From assembly GCA_036392375.1 (NCBI GenBank), contig DASVYC010000006.1, positions 11,526-75,525 on the forward strand: 64,000 nt of DNA. The letters run 5' to 3'. Below are positions 26,301 to 32,965 of this stretch, piece by piece. The notes under the pieces are model-generated. The model worked only from the letters and a program-made list of their open reading frames with translations. It was not told the DNA's origin and did no database searches. The DNA comes from JAFEBO01 sp036392375 (GTDB lineage: Bacteria; Planctomycetota; Phycisphaerae; Phycisphaerales; UBA1924). Position numbers and translations under genes: made by a program. Position 1 is the first letter of the stretch; every line of letters starts with the position of its first letter.

Positions 26301-27230
26301 GACACCGATGCACGCTCGCCGCTGAATCAGCCCGGCATCGACGCCAAAGAAGGTGACTACATCCTCGCCGTCAACGGCGTGCCCATCGACACCACCAAGG
26401 ACATATGGGCCGCGTTCCAAGGCATGGCGGATCGGATCATCACCATCACCCTCGGCAAGACGCCCTCGCTGGACACCGACACGCGTGAGGTGTTGGTCAA
26501 GCCCGTCGGGAGCGACGCCCAGATCCGATATCGCGCGTGGATTGAGAAGAACCGTCAGTACGTCTTCGAGAAGTCCAAGGGCCGCATCGGGTACATCTAC
26601 GTGCCCAACACCGGGCAGGACGGCCAGAGCGATCTCGTTCGAATGTTCACCGGTCAGCGTGCCATGGACGCCCTCATTATCGACGAGCGCTGGAACGGCG
26701 GCGGCCAGATCCCGACGCGCTTCATCGAGCTGCTCAACCGTCCCAACATCAACTACTGGGCCCGCAAGGACGGCAGGGACTGGCCCTGGCCGCCGGACGC
26801 GCACTACGGCCCCAAGGCCATGCTCGCCAACGGGCTCGCCGGCTCGGGCGGCGACGCGTTCCCGGGTTACTTCAAGCGCATGGGTATCGGCAAGGTCATT
26901 GGCCGACGCACCTGGGGCGGACTGGTCGGCATCGAGGGCTACCGCCCGCTCATCGACGGCGGCGGCGTCACCGTGCCCTCCTTCGGCTACTACGAGCGTG
27001 ACCCGCAGAACCCAAGCCAGGGCAAGTGGTCGATCGAAGGCCACGGCACCGACCCCGACATCGACGTGATCGATGACCCGTCCAAGATGGTCAACGGCGA
27101 GGGCGATCCGCAGCTCGACGTTGCCATCGAGCACCTGCTCAAAGAACTCGAGACCAAGGCGTACGTCTCGCCCAAGCGCCCGCCCAGCCCCAAGCGGGAC
27201 GGCATGGGCATCCCACCCAACGAGCGCTAG
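23310..27230 (+). CDS. secreted tricorn-protease-like S41 peptidase with inserted domains
   Basis: Translation starts at TTG 23310, with AAGGAGG seven bases upstream (1306 aa). A signal peptide (ARRGGVAALSLLVLAGSALSA) directs it across the inner membrane. A beta-propeller of PDXXXG/WD-like blades follows (FPKFSPDGKQLAFSGNYDG, SVSPDGSHIAYIP, TEWSPDGKWIAYIS). A Lys/Glu/Asp linker interrupts it at about 399-457, then a second one at 621-648. A Gly/Ser beta domain lies at about 650-750, followed by a third linker at 756-784. The tricorn core comes next: H952 in NIGHAYN, a PDZ domain at about 970-1060 and S41 catalytic S1179 in GLAGSGGDAFPGYF. It should degrade peptides in the periplasm. A terminator follows. 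Confidence 0.92.
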   Translation: MSKFARRGGVAALSLLVLAGSALSASARADVTPSGVMLRFPAISKDRIAFVYANDVWTASRDGGLATPLSTPAGVELFPKFSPDGKQLAFSGNYDGVQSLYTVDVSGGAPRRVTHFASPPMPVAWTNQNDLVFYAGQILGNGRVNKLYRVSPEGGMPTLYPMPYGTFASVSPDGSHIAYIPHTTDFRTWKRYRGGMATDIWLYNLKDNSAKMITDWEGTDTFPMFNPAGKGDVVYYTSDAGPEHRLNVWSYDVASGKRTQITDFKTDDVRFPSIGPGPNGQGEIIFQLGTRLQVLDLGTGKSRAISVTIPGDRPSVRPRTFDAAKNLTETSISPTGKRVAVVARGDIWTAPAKDGVIRNLTRTEAVNERETEWSPDGKWIAYISDESGEYEIWIRPSDAKAPEKKDEKKDDKKPEAKKEDGAKDDAEKKNEEKQKEEKQDEAAKDNAKGEKKPDLTKPRRLTSIGEGQRASLQWSPDSKYLTFWEQTGKLYLLEVETERLIVIDRDPWASGAPTVSFSNDSRWIAYDRTDENTPHQSVWIYNLKSGEKTRVTDPMFDSSDPAFDKKGDFLYFNSARQITGPTYSEIPNDTTWIYQNTNVLHVVPLRKDVKSPWLPTSDEETFKEEAKKDEPKKDEKKDGDKKPEANGADDGVSGSWSGKATGAEGSPVPPGGIPLTMNLKLAADGSVTGSISGPMGNIAITGGKFDKATGELSISISTPGGAGTISGKVTGNSFDGTWSMGPMSGTFTATRTPGGGDAKANGDKKDDAKKDEAKKDDKEIKIDLEGFEARAMRLPVPPGNFGNLRVTHDDKLLYVRRDPANAGIKIFDIKDDKKEEKAVTAANGFQLSADGKKILVRRGPTISVMDAAAGGGNSTNVPTAGMNVTVNLRNEWRQVLKDVYRYQRDFFYEPTLHGVDWAKIHEHYSKMVDDAVSREDINYIIGEMISELNIGHAYNANISNETPPQSNVGLLAADFVLEKTDQGAAYKITKIYNGAVWDTDARSPLNQPGIDAKEGDYILAVNGVPIDTTKDIWAAFQGMADRIITITLGKTPSLDTDTREVLVKPVGSDAQIRYRAWIEKNRQYVFEKSKGRIGYIYVPNTGQDGQSDLVRMFTGQRAMDALIIDERWNGGGQIPTRFIELLNRPNINYWARKDGRDWPWPPDAHYGPKAMLANGLAGSGGDAFPGYFKRMGIGKVIGRRTWGGLVGIEGYRPLIDGGGVTVPSFGYYERDPQNPSQGKWSIEGHGTDPDIDVIDDPSKMVNGEGDPQLDVAIEHLLKELETKAYVSPKRPPSPKRDGMGIPPNER

Positions 27231-27236
27231 CACCCG

Positions 27237-27265
27237 GGGGCGGGGCCTTCCAGGCCCCGGAGCCA
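27237..27265. repeat. GGGGCC hairpin downstream of the tricorn-like gene
   Basis: GGGGCC-ttcca-GGCCCC lies just after the stop, and a related hairpin GCGGGGCC-taaag-GGCCCCGC lies near 27393-27413. Neither has a T-tract, so they look like a repeat or structural element rather than terminators. Confidence 0.4.
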
Positions 27266-27287
27266 AATCCCACGCACACCCGAAGGA

Positions 27288-27318
27288 GGACCGGCTTGCA
27301 GCCGGTCCTTTTCTTTTC
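27288..27318 (+). terminator. intrinsic terminator of the tricorn-like gene
   Basis: GGACCGGC-ttgca-GCCGGTCC followed by TTTTCTTTT. Confidence 0.85.
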
Positions 27319-27446
27319 GCGTCATGTGAGAAGTCAACCCCGCGATGAAGGTTTCGTCGACAGGCCGGAGTCCGGTACCGCCGGTGAATCACCGCGGGGC
27401 CTAAAGGGCCCCGCCCCCGGCAGCGGGCGCGTACCCTTGTAGAGAC

Positions 27447-27519
27447 GCCGCTGTAGCTCAGCTGGTAGAGCAGCGCTTTTGTAAAGCGCGGGTCGCAGGT
27501 TCAAGTCCTGTCAGCGGCT
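27447..27519 (+). tRNA. tRNA-Thr (TGT)
   Basis: A 73-nt cloverleaf: acceptor GCCGCTG/CAGCGGC, D-stem GCTC/GAGC, anticodon stem GCGCT/AGCGC with loop TTTGTAA (anticodon TGT), T-stem GCAGG/CCTGT. CCA is not encoded. tRNA-Tyr follows 145 bases later with no terminator between, so they may be cotranscribed. Confidence 0.97.
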
Positions 27520-27664
27520 TTCGGACGTCCCGGGCGCGAGTGCGGCTTCACCGCTACCCCCAAACGCACGATGCATGACCTGTGCGCAAGCCTCCCCCAA
27601 GCGATTGCCGCGCCGGGGCGAGCGTCCTAACCTTGCCTCCCGCCTTTTCCGGGCGGAACCGATC

Positions 27665-27747
27665 GGGCGAGTGCCGGAGTGGCCAATCGGGGCAGACTGT
27701 AAATCTGCTGGCTAACGCCTTCGGGGGTTCGAATCCCTCCTCGCCCA
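27665..27747 (+). tRNA. tRNA-Tyr (GTA)
   Basis: An 83-nt class II tRNA with a long variable arm: acceptor GGGCGAG/CTCGCCC, anticodon loop CTGTAAA (anticodon GTA), T-arm GGGGGTTCGAATCCCTC, discriminator A. Confidence 0.97.
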
Positions 27748-27750
27748 TTC

Positions 27751-27786
27751 GACAGTCCCGCGGGAAGCCGCGGGATTTGTCGTTTT
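27751..27786 (+). terminator. intrinsic terminator after tRNA-Tyr
   Basis: TCCCGCGG-gaag-CCGCGGGA within outer GACA/TGTC pairing, followed by GTTTT. Confidence 0.75.
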
Positions 27787-27866
27787 GGGTCTCTCCGTGC
27801 CGGACGAAAGCGTCGTGCCGACCGCAACCGTTTGACTCGCCCACCGCCGAGGCTAGTGTTCTCCTC

Positions 27867-27962
27867 GTGACTCCTCGCTCCTCCAAATCCACCAAAGCGA
27901 AAGCCAAAGGTGCCCTCGGCGTCCGGGCTGTCGTGGTGGACTTGGTCGGTGTGAGCGTGTAA
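27867..27962 (+). CDS. possible 31-residue basic small protein
   Basis: A GTG-initiated frame encodes a 31-residue peptide: a basic N-terminal half (TPRSSKSTKAKAKG) and a hydrophobic valine-rich C-terminal half (ALGVRAVVVDLVGVSV). A TAGTGT box lies just upstream at 27854-27859. A strong terminator follows 30 bases after the stop, so this short interval is probably its own transcription unit. No Shine-Dalgarno is visible and I know no homologue. It could equally be a small non-coding RNA ending at that terminator. Confidence 0.3.
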   Translation: MTPRSSKSTKAKAKGALGVRAVVVDLVGVSV

Positions 27963-27992
27963 CCGCAGCACCTGAACCCAAGATTCCCCTGC

Positions 27993-28026
27993 AACCCCCG
28001 GACGCGTGCCGGGGGTTGTTCGTTTT
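27993..28026 (+). terminator. intrinsic terminator after a small transcription unit
   Basis: AACCCCCGG-acgcgtg-CCGGGGGTT followed by GTTCGTTTT. No recognised large gene precedes it, only the 31-codon frame at 27867-27962. Confidence 0.75.
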
Positions 28027-28140
28027 GCACCGCGTTCACCCACGCCAGCTCTCCAGCCACATGAACCACCCGCTCTCGCCAACCCACCCTGCCGCCGGAC
28101 CTGCGTTCTCCGGATGCTGTCGACCCGCACGGAGCATCGC

Positions 28141-29007
28141 ATGACCACAACCCTCGAAACGTCCGTTGCATCCAGCCTCGAAGCCGCGCCAGCAAGCACC
28201 TCGCGGCCCGAGTTCTCCGGCCCCAGCCTCGTTCGCGACGGCGAGATCCTCGCCCGCGGCGTGCCGATCGGCGAACTCATCGGCTCGCTCAGCTTCGTCG
28301 AGATGCTCTTCTTCCAGCTCCAGTCGCGCCGGCCCTCCGCTCTCGAACGCCGCATGATGGACGCGTACCTCGTCTCCCTCTGCGAGCACGGCGTGACCTC
28401 GCCCTCCACCCACGGCCCGCGCGTCACCGCCAGCGTCCGCGCCCCCTTCGCCGCCACCGCCATCAGCTTCATCGCCACCGCGATGGGCCCCTACCACTTC
28501 GGCGCTCTGCCCCTGGCGATGCAGGAACTCCTCGAACTCGACGCCAGCGGCGAATCGGTGCAGGCCTTCCTCGATCGGCGTGCCGCGGAAGGGCAACGCA
28601 TCTGGGGCTACGGCCACCGCTTCCACAAGAGTACCGGGGAGCCCGAGCCCAATCGCAGCCTGCAGGAAGACGCCGACCCACGCGTGCGATTCCTCATCCG
28701 CCTCGCCGACGAGATCGGCTGGCCCGGTCGCCACACCGCACGCGTCCGCGAGATCGGGCGCCTGCTCCACGCCCGCAAGCGCATCCCGATCAACATCGAC
28801 GGCCTCGCCGCCGGGCTGTTGCTCGACATGGGCTTCACGCCCGACTCCGCGCTGCTCTTCGTGATGATCGGCCGCCTGCCCAACATCGCGCGGCTGCACA
28901 TCGAGGAACAAGACGAGAGCGCCAACCGCTTCACCGCTCTTGCCACTCGCGAGGACCCGGGCTTCGACCGCACCATTGACCGCGATTTGCCGGAAGCCCG
29001 CCCGTGA
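28141..29007 (+). CDS. citrate synthase/citryl-CoA lyase family protein, short form
   Basis: This is 288 residues from the ATG at 28141 (MTTTLETSVASSLEAAPAS). Citrate-synthase-fold signatures are present: GVPIGELIGSLSFVEMLFF, TASVRAPFAAT, GYGHRFHK with catalytic-type H159, and PINIDGLAAGLLLDMG with D220, then FVMIGRLPNIARLHIEEQ. At 288 residues it matches citryl-CoA lyase or the C-terminal module of ATP-citrate lyase rather than full citrate synthase (about 430). It could condense an acyl-CoA with an oxoacid or cleave a citryl-CoA. It is the first gene of a five-gene run and its stop overlaps the next start (GTGA). Confidence 0.82.
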   Translation: MTTTLETSVASSLEAAPASTSRPEFSGPSLVRDGEILARGVPIGELIGSLSFVEMLFFQLQSRRPSALERRMMDAYLVSLCEHGVTSPSTHGPRVTASVRAPFAATAISFIATAMGPYHFGALPLAMQELLELDASGESVQAFLDRRAAEGQRIWGYGHRFHKSTGEPEPNRSLQEDADPRVRFLIRLADEIGWPGRHTARVREIGRLLHARKRIPINIDGLAAGLLLDMGFTPDSALLFVMIGRLPNIARLHIEEQDESANRFTALATREDPGFDRTIDRDLPEARP

Positions 29008-29693
29008 CCACCACGATGAGCACCCCCATGAGCACCCCGACGAGCACGACAATGAACACCACCACGCACACGACCATCGCCGTCGGGCACGAAACCGCGC
29101 AGTCGCCAGAGGCCGACACCTCCCTCGTCGCCCGTATCTTCCCCGCTCTGCTCCACATCGAAAGCCCGTCGCTTCGCAGCCGCGTCGCCGCGTGCTGGCT
29201 CGACGCCATGGCCACCGGCAACGGTGGCCTCGGATGGACCGAGGACCAACTGCGCCGCCTGCCCTTCACGCTGAAGGCAGGCGACAACGGGATGCTCTTC
29301 GTCGAGCACCTCAATAGCTGCGCCGAGCAGTGCCGCGCCATCGCCGCTGTGCTCACGACGACCTTCGGGCCTCGCGTGCCGATCAACCTCGATGTCCTCA
29401 TCGCCGGCGCCCTGCTCGCTGATATCGGCAAGCTCTTCGAGCTGCAGGTCAACGAACGCGGCATCCCATCGCAGTCCGCCGGCGGCCGACTCGTGCGTCA
29501 CCCGTTCTCCGGCGTCGCCATCGCCGCACGCCACGGCATCCCCGACGAGGTCCTGCACATCATCGCCTGCCACAGCCACGAAGGGGACCGTGTCGAGCGC
29601 TCGATCGAGTGCATCATCTTTCACCACGCCGATTTCGTGGATTTCGACATCGCGGGTTTCCTCGGCCGCCGCGCGACGGAGCGCCGCTCATGA
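29004..29693 (+). CDS. HD-domain-like protein with altered HD doublet
   Basis: This is 229 residues with a GTG start overlapping the upstream stop. The first 35 residues are Thr/Met-rich and disordered. The core follows HD-domain order: FVEHLNSCAEQC, then ALLADIGKLFEL where HD phosphohydrolases have LLHDIGKL, then RHPFSGVAIAARHGIP, IIACHSHEGD and IIFHHADFVDFD. The HD doublet itself is A-D, so metal binding may be reduced, although other His/Asp positions remain. Role in the operon is unknown: a hydrolase of a pathway intermediate or a regulator are both possible. It overlaps the aconitase-family gene by four bases (29690-29693). Confidence 0.72.
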   Translation: MTTTMSTPMSTPTSTTMNTTTHTTIAVGHETAQSPEADTSLVARIFPALLHIESPSLRSRVAACWLDAMATGNGGLGWTEDQLRRLPFTLKAGDNGMLFVEHLNSCAEQCRAIAAVLTTTFGPRVPINLDVLIAGALLADIGKLFELQVNERGIPSQSAGGRLVRHPFSGVAIAARHGIPDEVLHIIACHSHEGDRVERSIECIIFHHADFVDFDIAGFLGRRATERRS

Positions 29694-31732
29694 ACGGACG
29701 CACGGCCATCGAGAAGATCGCGGCACGTCACGCCGTCGGCTGGACCGCGGAACAACCGCCGCGAGCCGGCGATTTCGTCACGCTGCGTCCCAAGCACGTG
29801 ATGACCCACGACAACACCAGCGCGGTGATCCCAAAGTTCCGCTCCATCGCCGGTGCCGACGCGTCCGTGCTCGATCCGACGCAGCCCGTCTTTGCGATCG
29901 ACCACGACATCCAGAACCACAGCCCCGAAAACCTCGGCAAGTACGCCAAGATCCGAGCGTTCGCCGAGCGCCAGGGCATCCGCTTCTTCCCGCCCGGCCG
30001 CGGCATCGCCCATCAGGTGATGATCGAGGAAGGCTTCGTCACCCCCGGCTCGCTCGTCGTCGGCTCGGACTCCCACTCCAACATGTACGGCGGAGTCGCC
30101 GCCCTGGGCACGCCCGTCGTTCGCACCGACGCCGCCGCGCTCTGGGCGACCGGCACTATGTGGTGGACCATCCCGCCGCAGGTCCGCGTCACGCTCAAGG
30201 GCTCGCTGCGCCCCGGCGTCACCGGCAAGGACCTCATCCTCACGCTCTGCTCTCACTTCAGCAGCGGCGAAGTACTCAACGCCGCGGTCGAATTCGCGGG
30301 CGATGGCGTCGCCAGCCTCACCATCGACGATCGCCTCACCATCGCGAACATGACCACCGAGTGGGGCGCACTCGTGGGCTTCTTCCCGTTCGACGCATCG
30401 CTCCGGCAGTGGCTCGACGCCCGCGCCGATCTGCTCTCGCACGCTGCAACACCGGCGTTCACCCGCGCCGACGTTGCCCGCTGGTGGGCCGAGCGTCACC
30501 ACCTCGAAACCGATCCCGACGCGACGTTCGTCCGCGAGATCGAACTCAACCTCGACACCGTCTCCCCGCACGTCTGCGGTCCCAACAGCATCACCCGCGG
30601 CCTGCCCGCCTCCGAACTCGCTCGCGAGCAGATCCGCATCGACAAAGCTTACCTAATGAGCTGCGTCAACGGCCGCCTGCCCGACCTCGAAGCTGCAGCG
30701 GCCGTCTTCGCCGGCGGCCGCCGCGTCGCGCCGCATGTGAAGTTCTACCTCGCCGCCGCATCGAGCGACGTGCAGCGTGCCGCCGAACATAACGGCACCT
30801 GGCAGCGCCTCATCGACGCCGGCGCGATCGTCCTGCCTTCGGGCTGCGGCGCGTGCATCGGCCTCGGCGCTGGCACGCTCGAGCCCGGCGAGGTCGGCAT
30901 CAGCGCCACCAATCGCAACTTCGAAGGCCGCATGGGATCGACCGACGCCGCGTGCTACCTCGCCAGCCCCCGCATCGTCGCGGAATCCGCCGTTCGCGGC
31001 TTCATCGCGTCCAGCCATGACGATGCGATCGCGGTCGGCGCCGCCTCCATCGAGCGTGACGTCCCCGCCGCCACACCGGCCCAGCAGCAGATCATCGATG
31101 GCTTCCCGCGCCAGATCTCCGGCCGCTCGCTCGTCGTCACAGCCGACGATCTCAACACCGACGGCATCTACGGCAAGGACGTCACTTACCGCGACGATCT
31201 CTCCATCGCCCAGCAGGCCGAGCACGCGATGCGGAACTACGACCCGGCCTTCCGCTCGCTGGTGCGCAGCGGCGACGTGCTCATCGCCGGCCGCAACTTC
31301 GGCTGCGGCTCCAGCCGCGAGCAGGCCGCGACCACCCTTCTCGGCTGCGGCGTCCGCTTCATCATCGCCGCCAGCGTCAGCCAGACCTACCAGCGCAACG
31401 CCTTCAACAACGGCCTGGTCGTGATCGAATGCCCGGCGCTGGTCGACGCGCTGCGTGCACCGATCCGAGATTCGGGCACACGCACGTCGGTCGGCCCGCC
31501 GCTCCGCATCGACTTTGTCACGTCCACCATCCAACTCACCGACCGCGCCTTCACATTCGCTCCGCTGAACGAGACCGCACAGCGTCTCATCGTTGCGGGC
31601 GGGCTTGAGAATCTCACCCGTTCCATACTCGCGGCGCGATCGCAGCCCAACGGCTCCGTGCGCCCCACACTCGACGCTCAAGTCACATCGCGCAGCGATG
31701 CTCGACCTCTCGCAGAAGGAGTTTCCGCGTGA
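29690..31732 (+). CDS. aconitase/homoaconitase-family hydratase, large and small domains fused
   Basis: This is 680 residues from MNGRTAIEKIAARHAVGW. The [4Fe-4S] ligands are C325 (MSCVNGRLPDLE), C386 and C389 (PSGCGACIGLGAGT). Substrate-site blocks include DHDIQNHSPEN, GSDSHSNMYGG and the swivel-domain GRNFGCGSSREQA at the C-terminus. It is closer to the homoaconitase/isopropylmalate isomerase group (LeuC+LeuD fused) than to AcnA (about 890 aa) by length. It should isomerise a hydroxy-tricarboxylate by dehydration/rehydration. It overlaps the genes on both sides by four bases. Confidence 0.9.
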   Translation: MNGRTAIEKIAARHAVGWTAEQPPRAGDFVTLRPKHVMTHDNTSAVIPKFRSIAGADASVLDPTQPVFAIDHDIQNHSPENLGKYAKIRAFAERQGIRFFPPGRGIAHQVMIEEGFVTPGSLVVGSDSHSNMYGGVAALGTPVVRTDAAALWATGTMWWTIPPQVRVTLKGSLRPGVTGKDLILTLCSHFSSGEVLNAAVEFAGDGVASLTIDDRLTIANMTTEWGALVGFFPFDASLRQWLDARADLLSHAATPAFTRADVARWWAERHHLETDPDATFVREIELNLDTVSPHVCGPNSITRGLPASELAREQIRIDKAYLMSCVNGRLPDLEAAAAVFAGGRRVAPHVKFYLAAASSDVQRAAEHNGTWQRLIDAGAIVLPSGCGACIGLGAGTLEPGEVGISATNRNFEGRMGSTDAACYLASPRIVAESAVRGFIASSHDDAIAVGAASIERDVPAATPAQQQIIDGFPRQISGRSLVVTADDLNTDGIYGKDVTYRDDLSIAQQAEHAMRNYDPAFRSLVRSGDVLIAGRNFGCGSSREQAATTLLGCGVRFIIAASVSQTYQRNAFNNGLVVIECPALVDALRAPIRDSGTRTSVGPPLRIDFVTSTIQLTDRAFTFAPLNETAQRLIVAGGLENLTRSILAARSQPNGSVRPTLDAQVTSRSDARPLAEGVSA

Positions 31733-32883
31733 CCACTCGTCGCATCGCTCTGCTCCCCGGCGACGGCATCGGTGCCGAAGTCATCTCCGCCGCCATCCGC
31801 GTGCTCGACGCCGCGGGCTTCGAGGCCGAGTACCTCCGCGGCGACGTCGGCTGGCATTACTGGTGCACAGAAGGAGACGCCCTGCCCGCCCGCTCCGTCG
31901 AACTGCTCCGCCGCTGCGACGCAGCACTCTTCGGCGCGATCACCAGCAAGCCCGGCGATGAAGCGGCCGCGGAGCTCGCCCCCGCGCTCCGCTCCCGCGG
32001 CCTCAAGTACTCCAGCCCCATCGTTCGGCTGCGCCAGCTCTTCGATCTCCACACCGCCCTCCGCCCCTGCCGCGCGTACCCCGGCAACCCACGCAACATC
32101 CGCGACGACATCGATATCGTCGTCTTCCGCGAGAACACCGAGGGCCTCTACGGCGGCATCGAGTGGCACCCGCTCCCTGACTCGGTCGCCCGCGCGATGG
32201 CCGACGAAACACACGGCCATCCCGCCAAGATGCGCCGCTGGTTCGACGCCGGCCTCGACAACGTCGCGCTCTCAACCCGCTTCGTCAGCCGCGCCGGCTG
32301 CGAACGCATCGTGCGTGCCGCGTTCCAGTACGCGGTTCAGAACGGCCGTCGCCGCGTCACGCTGCTGGAGAAGCCCAACGTGCTGCGTGAGACCGGCGGC
32401 CTCTTCACCCGCGTTTTCCGCCAGATTGCAACCGAGTTTCCCACGATCGAAGCACGCGAGGCCAACATTGACTCCGCGTGCATGCAGATGGTCACCGACC
32501 CCGGTCGCTTCGACGTCGTCGTCGCCGAGAACATGTTCGGCGACATCGTGAGCGATCTTGCCGCGGGATTGGTCGGTGGCCTCGGCTTCGCGCCCTCGGC
32601 AAACATCGGCGATCGCTTCGCCGTCTTCGAACCCACGCACGGCTCGGCGCCCGACATCGCGGGCAAGGGGATCGCCAACCCGATCGCCGCCATCCTCGCC
32701 GCCCGCATGATGCTCGAATGGCTCGGCGAACACGAGATCGCCGTCCGAGTGGAATCCGCCGTCGCGTCGCTGATCGCCGACAGCCTCGTGAACACGCCGG
32801 ACGTTGCGGGTCCCGACGCCACCGGAACGACCGAGAGCATCACCCGCCAACTGATCGAGCGACTCGCTCACCAACCCGCGTAG
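31729..32883 (+). CDS. isocitrate/3-isopropylmalate-type dehydrogenase
   Basis: This is 384 residues of the beta-decarboxylating dehydrogenase family. It has IALLPGDGIGAEV at the start, KYSSPIVRLRQLFDLHTALRP (substrate loop), RENTEGLYGGIE and LLEKPNVLRETGG. NIDSACMQMVTDPGRFDVVV carries metal-binding acidic residues, and FEPTHGSAPDIAGKGIANP is the cofactor loop. It oxidises a 2-hydroxyacid to a 2-oxoacid with loss of CO2. Isocitrate, isopropylmalate, homoisocitrate or tartrate/malate are possible substrates. The GTG start overlaps the aconitase-family stop, which suggests it acts on that enzyme's product. Confidence 0.88.
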   Translation: MTTRRIALLPGDGIGAEVISAAIRVLDAAGFEAEYLRGDVGWHYWCTEGDALPARSVELLRRCDAALFGAITSKPGDEAAAELAPALRSRGLKYSSPIVRLRQLFDLHTALRPCRAYPGNPRNIRDDIDIVVFRENTEGLYGGIEWHPLPDSVARAMADETHGHPAKMRRWFDAGLDNVALSTRFVSRAGCERIVRAAFQYAVQNGRRRVTLLEKPNVLRETGGLFTRVFRQIATEFPTIEAREANIDSACMQMVTDPGRFDVVVAENMFGDIVSDLAAGLVGGLGFAPSANIGDRFAVFEPTHGSAPDIAGKGIANPIAAILAARMMLEWLGEHEIAVRVESAVASLIADSLVNTPDVAGPDATGTTESITRQLIERLAHQPA

Positions 32884-32965
32884 CCACGTTCCACGTTCGT
32901 CCACTCTCAGACGCGACCGTTCGACCAGACGTTTCGCCGCCATCACTGCCTGAACCGAGACACCC

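Noticed and set aside
25305..27392. 695-codon minus-strand frame under the tricorn-like gene
   Set aside because: Composition is Val/Asp/Leu-rich as expected from the antisense of GC3-rich coding sequence; no family sequence is seen, and the sense strand is clearly the protease.
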